From Shouchella tritolerans (lineage in GTDB: Bacteria > Bacillota > Bacilli > Bacillales > Bacillaceae_D), in NCBI RefSeq assembly GCF_025770735.1, contig NZ_JAODPB010000008.1, forward strand, positions 62,001 through 126,000: DNA of 64,000 nt. The letters are read 5' to 3'. The translations under genes and the position numbers were made by a program. Under the pieces are notes generated by a model. The model made no database searches. It saw only the letters and a program-made list of their open reading frames with translations, and had not been told where the DNA came from. Position 1 is the stretch's first letter. Each line of letters starts with the position of its first letter. Shown here piece after piece: positions 44,560 to 51,532 of the stretch.

Positions 44560-45597
44560 TTAATAATCACGTTGACCGCTCTGCAAGTACGCTTTATCTT
44601 TAAAGAAAAGTCGCCAAAAGTAGAGAAAGACCGGGACGAGAATGGCGAGCCCGATTAGGAAGCCAATGAGCAAATAGCGGAACATGGTTTCATTTGTAAA
44701 GGCATCATAGATCGTGACATTCGGGTAAAGCAAATACGGGAGATGGGCGCTCCCATAAGCAATGCTCGCTAAACCAAACTGGACAACAATGAGCAATAAG
44801 GCGGCACGAGGTTGGCCGAGTTGGCTTGTTTTTGACCGCCACCATAAGGCGCTGTACCCTAACGCAAAAGCAAACAGGGATAAAGTATACCAGTGCCAAA
44901 GCGACAAAAATTTCTCAAACATCCACGGCGCTTCGGGAATAAGCGTAAAGATAGCAGCTACCGCAAAAACAAGGGTAACAGGGCCAAGGAAAATCGCGTT
45001 TTTTCGGTAAGAAGAGGCTGTGCTCTCGTCTCCCGCCTCTTTTGCATAGTCGCACATAAACAACGCAGAAATAAACAACTGGGTGACGAGGCCAAAGCCA
45101 ACATGTGTATAAAAGGCCGGGCTTAAAAATAGCTCGTTTACTAGGATGTATTGCTTGTCGCCAGCGACGACAACAAATCCGCCAATTGCTGCAGGTAAAA
45201 TGCTGACAAGAATGGCCGGTATGAACAGCCCGCATAGCCCTGAGACGAGCGTCAGCATGCGCGAATATTTTTTTGTGCTGTACGCGTAGACCAAAAAGGC
45301 GCTGCGGATTGTAAGCAACAGCAGGACAAGGCAAAAGGGCACAATCATCAATGTGCCGAGCGTAGGGGCTGCCCCTGGAAAGAGGGCCACAAACGCAACA
45401 ACGAGAAGGACAAGGAAAACGTTTGTTACTTTCCATGCAGGCGATAAAAAGTTGTTTGCAATCGTTGCTGCTTTGTAATGATTCTGGCGACTATAATACA
45501 TGGCCCAAAAACCTGTGCCAAAATCAATCGATCCAGCAACAGCATAAATGAACAGCAATGCCCATAACAGCAGTACCGCAACATAGACAGATTCCAT
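44560..45597 (-). CDS. cydB: Cytochrome bd-type quinol oxidase subunit II
   Basis: Subunit II of the bd oxidase supports quinol oxidation and oxygen reduction. The 345-residue protein has about eight or nine helices and the family start LLWALLFIYAVAGSIDFGTGFWAMYY. Size fits the YthB branch. It follows cydA by 16 bases on the minus strand. No cydCD assembly genes are adjacent. The 79-bp gap downstream shows only imperfect pairings, no clear terminator. Confidence 0.92.
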   Translation of the reverse strand: MESVYVAVLLLWALLFIYAVAGSIDFGTGFWAMYYSRQNHYKAATIANNFLSPAWKVTNVFLVLLVVAFVALFPGAAPTLGTLMIVPFCLVLLLLTIRSAFLVYAYSTKKYSRMLTLVSGLCGLFIPAILVSILPAAIGGFVVVAGDKQYILVNELFLSPAFYTHVGFGLVTQLFISALFMCDYAKEAGDESTASSYRKNAIFLGPVTLVFAVAAIFTLIPEAPWMFEKFLSLWHWYTLSLFAFALGYSALWWRSKTSQLGQPRAALLLIVVQFGLASIAYGSAHLPYLLYPNVTIYDAFTNETMFRYLLIGFLIGLAILVPVFLYFWRLFFKDKAYLQSGQRDY

Positions 45598-45613
45598 AAA
45601 CCCCTCCTAATAC

Positions 45614-46951
45614 CTAACGGAACGCGCTCATATCTTGGCGGAGCGGATTTCGCTTGAAATAAAAATACATAACAAAACTCGTTAAAATGAGCAGAACAAG
45701 GTAAAGCATTGAGAACAAAAAGAATAACAAGCCGAGGTTCCCGGAAGTTGTAGCTGCCTCGGCGGTCGTTTGCACGCCGAAAATAATCCAAGGCTGGCGG
45801 CCAGTACAGCTAAAAATCCAACCTGTCTCGATGCCGATCATCGCAAGGGGGCCAGCAGCAACAAGTGCGATTAAAAGCCATTTAGGAAACCGGATGCCGT
45901 CGTGATTGCGTCTGAAAAACGAAAACAGCAGGCCAATGCCTGAAACGGCAATCAATGCAAAACCAATGCCGACCATCACGTTAAATAGTGTATGTACAAA
46001 GAGTGGAGGCCACTGTTCCACAGGAAAATCATTTAACCCTTGGACGACCCCGTCCGTTGAGCCAGTCGCGAGCCAGCTTAGCAAACCAGGGAATTCCAGT
46101 CCGCCGATCACTTCATTCGCTTCTGGGCTTGGCGTTCCTAAAATCGTCAATGGTGCATTGGTTTGTGTGTCAAAAAGCCCTTCAGCTGCTGCTAATTTGA
46201 TTGGGATTTCCTCATAAAGCATGACCGTTGTATCATGGCCGGTAAAACCAGTCCAAACAGACATCAAAAATCCAAAAACGAGCGCCAACATTAATCCTTT
46301 TTGGTGGTAGCGGATTTCTGCTGCTGTAATGGATGGTTTTAACAACTTAAAAGCAGCAACAGCACATAACACGAAAGCACCTGTCATGTAGGCGGTGCTA
46401 ACGACGTGGTACGAGGTCGACCAAAAACTTGGCGACAAGGCAGCCGCAAGGGGATTTACGTTTTCAATTTGGCCGTCAATGATGTCAAAACCTCTGGGGG
46501 TATTCATCCAAGAGTGTGCGCTAGTGATCAAAACAGCAGAGGCAACAGCGCCAAAGGCAATAAAAAAGGAACTGATGATTCTCATAGCAGGAGAAAGACG
46601 ATCAGCAGCATATACATAAATAGCCAAAAACAATGACTCTAAAAAGAAAGCAAAAATTTCAATTTGAAATGGCAGCGCAATCACTTGGCCGACGATTTCC
46701 ATAAAGCCTGGCCAGAGCAGGGAAAGCATGATCGCTACAATCGTACCAGTTGGAATCGCTACGCCAAGAAGGATGGCAAGCCCTTTTGTCAACCGCTTGG
46801 CGAGGACGGCATAATCGAGATCGTTGCGTAGTGCCCTCATCCATTCTGCAAAAAAAATCATCAGCGACAGGCCGACTGTTAATGTCGCGAAAATAATATG
46901 AAAGGCCATTGACGTGCCAAACAGCATGCGCGCAAGCAGCACATGATCCAT
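45614..46951 (-). CDS. cydA: Cytochrome bd-type quinol oxidase subunit I
   Basis: CydA carries the three haems of this terminal oxidase. The 445-residue protein has His18 (AFHIIF) as a high-spin haem ligand, Glu98 and Glu105 (FQIEIFAFFLES) matching the proton-path glutamates, His182 (STSYHVVS) for haem b558, and GRQPW near residue 345. The short quinol loop and length fit the YthA/cyanide-insensitive branch better than classical CydA. It heads a two-gene operon. A bd oxidase with low oxygen demand and no proton pumping is useful under low oxygen or stress. Confidence 0.93.
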   Translation of the reverse strand: MDHVLLARMLFGTSMAFHIIFATLTVGLSLMIFFAEWMRALRNDLDYAVLAKRLTKGLAILLGVAIPTGTIVAIMLSLLWPGFMEIVGQVIALPFQIEIFAFFLESLFLAIYVYAADRLSPAMRIISSFFIAFGAVASAVLITSAHSWMNTPRGFDIIDGQIENVNPLAAALSPSFWSTSYHVVSTAYMTGAFVLCAVAAFKLLKPSITAAEIRYHQKGLMLALVFGFLMSVWTGFTGHDTTVMLYEEIPIKLAAAEGLFDTQTNAPLTILGTPSPEANEVIGGLEFPGLLSWLATGSTDGVVQGLNDFPVEQWPPLFVHTLFNVMVGIGFALIAVSGIGLLFSFFRRNHDGIRFPKWLLIALVAAGPLAMIGIETGWIFSCTGRQPWIIFGVQTTAEAATTSGNLGLLFFLFSMLYLVLLILTSFVMYFYFKRNPLRQDMSAFR

Positions 46952-46975
46952 GAGGTACCCCCGCTTCCCGTTTTT

Positions 46976-47004
46976 TATATGAAATTACTTTGTGCGATTG
47001 CCAA
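46976..47004 (-). promoter_or_regulatory. Possible cydAB promoter
   Basis: On the minus strand TTGGCA (47004-46999) and CATATA (46981-46976) are 17 bases apart. No convincing Rex palindrome is seen. Confidence 0.35.
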
Positions 47005-47045
47005 AAAAATATACATAAAGGGGAAGATGTGGAGTTCCATAAAAA

Positions 47046-47071
47046 AAACGAGCCTTAAAAACGGCTCGTTC
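47046..47071. repeat. 26-bp direct repeat, distal copy, containing a terminator hairpin
   Basis: AACGAGCC/GGCTCGTT hairpin inside a 26-bp sequence identical to 47226-47251. On the minus strand this copy keeps eight T residues (47048-47041) and works as a complete terminator for the FbpB-like transcript. Confidence 0.9.
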
Positions 47072-47225
47072 CAGACTGTAGAAAAACGCTCGCATCCTTC
47101 GTTGCTCACCTCGTTCATATGCTCATGAACCCATGTTCTATTCGCATCTTCACTCGGTTTCGCGTCTCGGCTGACAAGCGTTTTCTATCAGCCTGGGTGA
47201 TTTTGTCGACTCTGTCGACAACCTC
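47072..47225 (-). mobile_element. Dispersed intergenic repeat, copy C, between 26-bp direct repeats
   Basis: Read on the minus strand the unit starts with the palindrome TTGTCGACAGAGTCGACAA, continues CCAGGCTGATAG and AAAACGCTTGTCAG, keeps GTTCATGAGCA in the middle, and ends ATGCGAGCGTTTTTCTACAG. Its two TIR-like ends, CCAGGCTGATAGAAAACGCT and CCAGACTGTAGAAAAACGCT, are nearly identical inverted copies. An exact 26-bp direct repeat lies on both sides, as expected after insertion with target duplication. Confidence 0.72.
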
Positions 47226-47251
47226 AAACGAGCCTTAAAAACGGCTCGTTC
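47226..47251. repeat. 26-bp direct repeat, proximal copy, containing the end of the FbpB-like gene
   Basis: Identical to 47046-47071. The FbpB-like stop codon (47237-47235) falls in the loop of its hairpin. Downstream on the minus strand this copy lacks the T run. Confidence 0.9.
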
Positions 47252-47405
47252 TTGTTGGTTTTGCTTTTTTGAGTGAACGGTTTTTCTTTTGGGCACGTTC
47301 ATCCAATTTATCATCAATTTTGGACAAAGCCTCAGGATCGTTTAAAAGTTCATCTCTATTTTGGGCCATTAAGTCCTCAAAACGGATTAAATGACGTTTA
47401 CGCAT
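47235..47405 (-). CDS. fbpB: FbpB-family small basic protein
   Basis: The 56-residue peptide starts MRKRHLIRFEDLMAQNRDEL and continues LLNDPEALSKIDDKLDERAQKKN, closely matching the Fur-regulated basic protein FbpB family as I recall it. In B. subtilis FbpB helps the small RNA FsrA silence iron-rich protein mRNAs during iron starvation. AAGGGTGAT precedes the ATG. A promoter TTGTAA-16-TATACT lies upstream (47471-47444). Only a half Fur-like TAATGAT is seen near the -10 box, so iron control is unproven. The tail (KKAKPTRTSRF) is longer than usual and its end lies in a duplicated terminator. Confidence 0.78.
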   Translation of the reverse strand: MRKRHLIRFEDLMAQNRDELLNDPEALSKIDDKLDERAQKKNRSLKKAKPTRTSRF

Positions 47406-47662
47406 ATGATCACCCTTTTTGTGTCTGAATATTTCCTATCATTAGTATACCATGAGAACGTAATTTTACAAGCGTAATTTGTTACAAATTTTTGATAAAG
47501 ATGAAATTTGTCGAACAGAGTCTAGATAAGCAGAAAATCCTTTTAGGGAAGACACTTTACATCAAAGAAAAACACTGGTAGAATATTTCTAACTTATAGG
47601 GATCTTTTTTACTGGTGATTGAGCGCTTGTTCGGGCAAGCTAAAAGTGGGGAGGGACCAACA

Positions 47663-47812
47663 ATGACACAATCAGAAAAAGAAAAATTGATTGCCCTTGA
47701 AAAACAACTAAAAAAACTTTCTGCACAGGTGGATGAGCTAAAAAACAGCAATCATCAAACTAAATTTGAAATCCTTGAAACAGACCGTTGCCTTGTGCAA
47801 ACATACAATTAA
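47663..47812 (+). CDS. 49-residue coiled-coil peptide of unknown function
   Basis: ATG 47663 follows GGGGAGGG at good spacing; an in-frame ATG at 47615 has no such site. The peptide is helical and coiled-coil-like (EKEKLIALEKQLKKLSAQVDE) with a single Cys near its end, and is followed by a terminator. I do not recognise the family. Confidence 0.65.
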   Translation: MTQSEKEKLIALEKQLKKLSAQVDELKNSNHQTKFEILETDRCLVQTYN

Positions 47813-47841
47813 TGCTGGCCCGTTGAGGCTGGCATTTTTTT
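47812..47841 (+). terminator. Intrinsic terminator after the 49-residue gene
   Basis: ATGCTGGCC pairs with GGCTGGCAT including two wobble pairs, followed by seven T residues. Confidence 0.7.
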
Positions 47842-47917
47842 GTGAAAGGGTGCAGCTTTACAAATGCGAGAAAATCTGTTTTAAAATAAAAACAGGATAC
47901 ATAAAGGAGGAATAAAA

Positions 47918-48268
47918 ATGGCCAGCAAAAAATGGGGGATTTTGATTGCAGGTGTTGTCATAGGGGCCGTACTTGTAAAAAAAGATTGGCGAAACCGCGT
48001 CTGTCAAGAAGCGAAGGAACTAAAACAGCAGGCAGGGGAGACGTATGCATTTTTGCGGGACAATCGGGAAAACATGGTTGGACAAGCAAAAGAAGTCATG
48101 GAGGATGTCCGCTCGATTTGGAAAGACATTTCCGAAGATGTCCGCACGCTGACGCAAACAGCAAGCCATATGAAAGAAACGTCTGAGGAAGCGATCCAGG
48201 CGGCAAAAGAAGCTGCTGACGAAATCAAGCTGTTAAAAAAACAGCGTGAGATGAATAACGAAAGATAA
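47918..48268 (+). CDS. YtxH-domain membrane-anchored coiled-coil protein
   Basis: The 116-residue protein has one N-terminal membrane helix (about 6-21, WGILIAGVVIGAVLV) followed by a long charged helix, the YtxH (gas-vesicle-like) layout. YtxH-type proteins of B. subtilis belong to the general stress response, but their biochemical role is unknown. AAAGGAGG precedes the start. A terminator lies about 75 bp downstream. Confidence 0.82.
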   Translation: MASKKWGILIAGVVIGAVLVKKDWRNRVCQEAKELKQQAGETYAFLRDNRENMVGQAKEVMEDVRSIWKDISEDVRTLTQTASHMKETSEEAIQAAKEAADEIKLLKKQREMNNER

Positions 48269-48341
48269 GAGAGGGGATTCTTTGAGTAAGGACGGCAGCA
48301 ACGGTTGGCGTTCTTTCCTATAGATCGGACTTAGGTAAAAA

Positions 48342-48368
48342 GCAGCAGCGATATGCTGCTGTTTTTTT
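48342..48368 (+). terminator. Intrinsic terminator after the ytxH-like gene
   Basis: GCAGCAGC pairs with GCTGCTGT across a short loop, then seven T residues. Confidence 0.8.
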
Positions 48369-48441
48369 ATTGCTTTGATGGATAAAACGAAAAGAGATGT
48401 CAAACAATACCTTTACAAACGATAGAAGGAGGGTACTTCTT

Positions 48442-49245
48442 ATGAAACGAATTGCGTTTTTATTGTTGGCTTTTATGTTGGCAATCACGGCTCCTGCGTA
48501 CGGAAAGTCGGAAGCAAATGAACCTGAACAAACATCTTTTAAAATTCCTGACTCTGTCTTATCCATTTCTAAAGAAAACACATATAAAAATGCAACACAA
48601 GACTTGCCTTATTTGCAGCCAAGCGAGTTTGCCGAACAATTGCTCCAATCAACGGAAGAGCAAATTCAAAATCCAGATTTAATCCGGCTAATGAATGAGT
48701 CGTCGATTCAATTTCCACGATTGGGATTTGCGATGAGAGCTTCCATTTATTTAGGGGAATGGCCTTTGGCTTACCAATCGAAAGGAACGGAAGTCAATTG
48801 GGAGTATCAAAAAGTCAATACAAATTACATTGACAACCGTGGCGGAAATGCGCCAAAGAGCATGTCTTACCTGCAAGAACAACAGAAAAAGGTGACAGGC
48901 GGCTTGAGCGCAAAAATACCGAACGGAGAAGCAGTCAAAAAGATGATGATGATTAGCGCTGCTGAGAAAACAAGCTTGCCGCTTGCTTTTGATACAGTTG
49001 TTGGCCAAGGGACGAAAAAGAACCAAAAATACAATGTGCCCTCACGCCAAGTTGGCTACCTATACGGCTATGTTCCTGCAGTCCAAGAAAAAGGCAATGT
49101 GACCTATGGGGAAGTGTATTTAACGATAAAAGGCGGAAAGCCGAAGTTAGATGTTAAAAATGTAACCGAGCAGGGCATTAGTGCTTGGATTCCTGTACAA
49201 GACAATATCTCTTTTACGTTTATGGCTTCTACACAGCCAAAATAA
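48442..49245 (+). CDS. yfkD: YfkD-like exported protein
   Basis: The 267-residue protein has a signal peptide (hydrophobic 5-18, cleavage near AYG-KS) and no further membrane helix. It matches the YfkD family in size and, as in B. subtilis, lies next to yfkAB, here convergent. Sequence includes RVGYLYGYV-like beta stretches and many Lys/Gln residues. ATG 48442 is chosen over an upstream in-frame start at 48397 because AGAAGGAGGG lies just before it. Function is unknown. Confidence 0.78.
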   Translation: MKRIAFLLLAFMLAITAPAYGKSEANEPEQTSFKIPDSVLSISKENTYKNATQDLPYLQPSEFAEQLLQSTEEQIQNPDLIRLMNESSIQFPRLGFAMRASIYLGEWPLAYQSKGTEVNWEYQKVNTNYIDNRGGNAPKSMSYLQEQQKKVTGGLSAKIPNGEAVKKMMMISAAEKTSLPLAFDTVVGQGTKKNQKYNVPSRQVGYLYGYVPAVQEKGNVTYGEVYLTIKGGKPKLDVKNVTEQGISAWIPVQDNISFTFMASTQPK

Positions 49246-49250
49246 AAGAA

Positions 49251-49284
49251 AACCCATGCCCTTGTTGTGAAAAGGGCATGGGTT
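49251..49284. terminator. Bidirectional terminator hairpin after yfkD
   Basis: AACCCATGCCCTT pairs perfectly with AAGGGCATGGGTT. Repeat copy D starts at the next base. Confidence 0.8.
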
Positions 49285-49455
49285 CAGCTTGCGCATACTT
49301 CGTCGTTTGCCTCACTTATCTGCTTTGAAACGGTCGTTTCAAAGCAAGGAAACCATTGCTCATGAACCCCCGTTCATTCCCATCTTCCCTCGCCTACACT
49401 CCTCCTGACAAGCGTATTCTATCAGTCTGAGCGCGGTTTTCGCTCCTCGTTTACA
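49285..49455 (-). mobile_element. Dispersed intergenic repeat, copy D
   Basis: On the minus strand CTGATAGAATACGCTTGTCA (49425-49406) matches the family left end at 19 of 20 positions, preceded by TGTAAACGAGGAGCGAAAAC. The middle carries GTTCATGAGCAATGG plus an extra hairpin CTTTGAAACGACCGTTTCAAAG, and the right end AAACGACGAAGTATGCG. It fills the gap between the convergent yfkD and yfkAB genes. Confidence 0.65.
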
Positions 49456-49459
49456 TGAA

Positions 49460-50569
49460 TCAAAAATGAGCAGAGCGTTTTGAAAAATCGGTTTCGCGAT
49501 AATAGGTATTTTTGACAAGCAAATTCGGCCCTAAGCATTGCACTGAAGGACAATGACAAGAGAGAGAACGATTGATCGCTGAATCGCGCCACCGGGCGTA
49601 AGCTTCATCAAAACGGCTATCTTGAATGTTCCCAAGCTTAGGAACGTCGCCAAAGTCAGTGACAATGATATCGCCGCTAAATAAGTTTACATTTAAGCGC
49701 GACCGTCCATCAGGGTCATTGCGGACGGTCACATTCGGTTCGCTGTACAGGCGTTTTTGGAGCTGCAAGTCGTCTTCGTTGTTGCTGCAAGGATAAAATG
49801 GCAGTGTGCCAAAGAGCATCCAAACGTGTTTATTGCGGCAGTCAAGGAGGCGATGGATTCCTGATTTGATCTCATCCAAGCTGGCTACTTCTAAACTGCT
49901 AGCAAAGTCGCTTGGGTACATAGGATGCACTTCATGGCGTTGGCAGCCCATTTCGACAATTTGCTGATGGATGTTCTCCAAATGGGGAAGTGTCCGTTTA
50001 TTTAACATCGTTTCAGCTGAAACGATCACTCCTCTTGCCGTTAACGCTTTTGCATTTTCGATCATTCGCTGAAACATCGCATGGCGCTGTTCTTCTTTCG
50101 GTTTATGCTTGGAATGGGCAAAGCCAATGAGCGAAAAATCATCCACACTGCCGTAGTTGTACGAAATATGCAAGACATCCAAATAGGGCAGGATCAAGTC
50201 GTAACGTTCAAGAGGCATCGTCAAATTTGAATTGATTTGCGTTTTTGCTCCACGCTCGTGGGCGTATTTAAGCAAAGGAACAACATATTCCCGGACTGAT
50301 TTCATGTTCATCATCGGTTCGCCGCCTGTAATGCTAAACGCACGGAGGTGGGGAATTTCATCTAAGCGCCGAATGAGTAAATCAAGCGGAAGGGGGTCTG
50401 GGTCTTTTGGCGATAATGTATAGCCGACAGCACAATGCTCACAGCGCATATTGCATAGCGTAGTCGTTGTGACTTCAATGTTTGAAAGGATCAGTTCGCC
50501 ATATTGCTCGATATCCCTATATGCTTCCCACGGATCAGTGTGAGGGGCAATGGTCTGTTGCACATTCAT
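49460..50569 (-). CDS. yfkAB: Radical SAM/CxCxxxxC-motif protein YfkAB
   Basis: The 369-residue protein is a radical SAM enzyme. The [4Fe-4S] motif CNMRCEHC has Cys39, Cys43 and Cys46, and the C-terminal CHCPSVQC is the family's CxCxxxxC motif, probably a second iron-sulfur site. The GGEPMMNMKS strand after the first cluster binds SAM. The reaction is unknown. It is one intact gene here, whereas older B. subtilis annotation split it into yfkA and yfkB. Convergent with yfkD. Confidence 0.92.
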   Translation of the reverse strand: MNVQQTIAPHTDPWEAYRDIEQYGELILSNIEVTTTTLCNMRCEHCAVGYTLSPKDPDPLPLDLLIRRLDEIPHLRAFSITGGEPMMNMKSVREYVVPLLKYAHERGAKTQINSNLTMPLERYDLILPYLDVLHISYNYGSVDDFSLIGFAHSKHKPKEEQRHAMFQRMIENAKALTARGVIVSAETMLNKRTLPHLENIHQQIVEMGCQRHEVHPMYPSDFASSLEVASLDEIKSGIHRLLDCRNKHVWMLFGTLPFYPCSNNEDDLQLQKRLYSEPNVTVRNDPDGRSRLNVNLFSGDIIVTDFGDVPKLGNIQDSRFDEAYARWRDSAINRSLSCHCPSVQCLGPNLLVKNTYYRETDFSKRSAHF

Positions 50570-50739
50570 TTCATCAATCTCCTTTAAATATCCATCCCCT
50601 ATCTTAGCGTATCTTTGCTAAAAGAAAAAGACCAATTGAGGATGTCCGTAATGTTTGGTACACTTGCGATGCAAGGCTAATGATGTCGCAAGTGCGTTAA
50701 TAGAGGCAATGGAAGCTGCCTCTAATTAAGGAGGATACA

Positions 50740-51387
50740 ATGAAATTATATATGATACGGCATGGGGAATCAGAAGGGAATCGACTAGGAAAAATCCAAG
50801 GTTCAATGGACTTCCCGCTATCGGATCTTGGGAAAAAACAAGCGCAGGCAGTGGCTGGTTTTTGTACAACACTTGCTGCTGACTATTTGTATACAAGCGA
50901 CCTAACGCGGGCTGCTGATACGGCACAAGCGATTTCTGAAGCAACATACCTTCCCCCACGAAAATGGGAATTGTTGCGTGAAGTCAACCTTGGCCCGTTG
51001 CAAGGGTTGACGCGTTCTGAAATTGCGGAGCGCTTCCCTGAAACAACAGGAAAGCCATTGATTGCCTCAGGAATCGAAGGCACAGAGTCTGCCCAAGCGC
51101 TAACAGAGCGTTGTTATTCATTGCTCAGTCAATTGAAAAAGGCACACCGTGATGATGAGTCGGTCATTCTTGTTTCGCATGGTGGCTTTATTAGCTGCCT
51201 GCTTATGTATGCTATAGTTGGAGAACAGTGGGCTGCATTTGAACGTCCATTTATCATCGGCAATACAAGTGTGACTTTGCTTGAGTGGAAAGAAAAAGAC
51301 GAACGCTACCTCCTTCACTATACAAACCGCACAGCGCACCTCGAAACCGTTCGTGCCGATTTAACAGCCAAGCACGGTTTGCTGTAA
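50740..51387 (+). CDS. Histidine phosphatase family protein (phosphoglycerate-mutase-like)
   Basis: The 215-residue protein has the RHGE motif (residues 7-10) with catalytic His8, a second Arg in SDLTRAADTA, acid Glu in REVNLGPLQGLT, and the second His in VSHGGFISC. PhoE/CobC-like phosphatases of this kind act on varied phosphate esters; substrate unknown. AAGGAGG precedes the start. The stop codon lies inside the right end of repeat copy E. Confidence 0.9.
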   Translation: MKLYMIRHGESEGNRLGKIQGSMDFPLSDLGKKQAQAVAGFCTTLAADYLYTSDLTRAADTAQAISEATYLPPRKWELLREVNLGPLQGLTRSEIAERFPETTGKPLIASGIEGTESAQALTERCYSLLSQLKKAHRDDESVILVSHGGFISCLLMYAIVGEQWAAFERPFIIGNTSVTLLEWKEKDERYLLHYTNRTAHLETVRADLTAKHGLL

Positions 51388-51530
51388 GAAAAAAGGCAAA
51401 CGCACGCATACGCGTCGTTTGCCTCGCTTTTTGCAAGAGTTGTTCGAAAGCACGAAACTTAGCTCGTCAATTCATATACGACTGCACTTTCACTTCTCGC
51501 AACAAGCCATTTCTATTAGATTGATAGATT
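51382..51530 (-). mobile_element. Dispersed intergenic repeat, copy E (diverged)
   Basis: On the minus strand CTAATAGAAATGGCTTGTTG (51519-51500) matches the left end at 15 of 20 positions. The right-end hairpin GGCAAACG/CGTTTGCC (51423-51395) is perfect and is followed by TTTTTT, so it serves as terminator for the minus-strand CNNM gene. The end CTTACAG overlaps the stop codon of the phosphatase gene. Confidence 0.55.
51389..51423 (-). terminator. Terminator of the CNNM/CorC gene formed by repeat copy E
   Basis: GGCAAACG and ACGC pair with GCGT and CGTTTGCC, then six T residues on the minus strand. Confidence 0.8.
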
Positions 51531-51532
51531 TA

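Noticed and set aside
44915-45436. 173-codon minus-strand frame overlapping cydB in another frame
   Set aside because: cydB is intact and conserved; this frame has Cys/Arg-rich noise typical of shifted frames.
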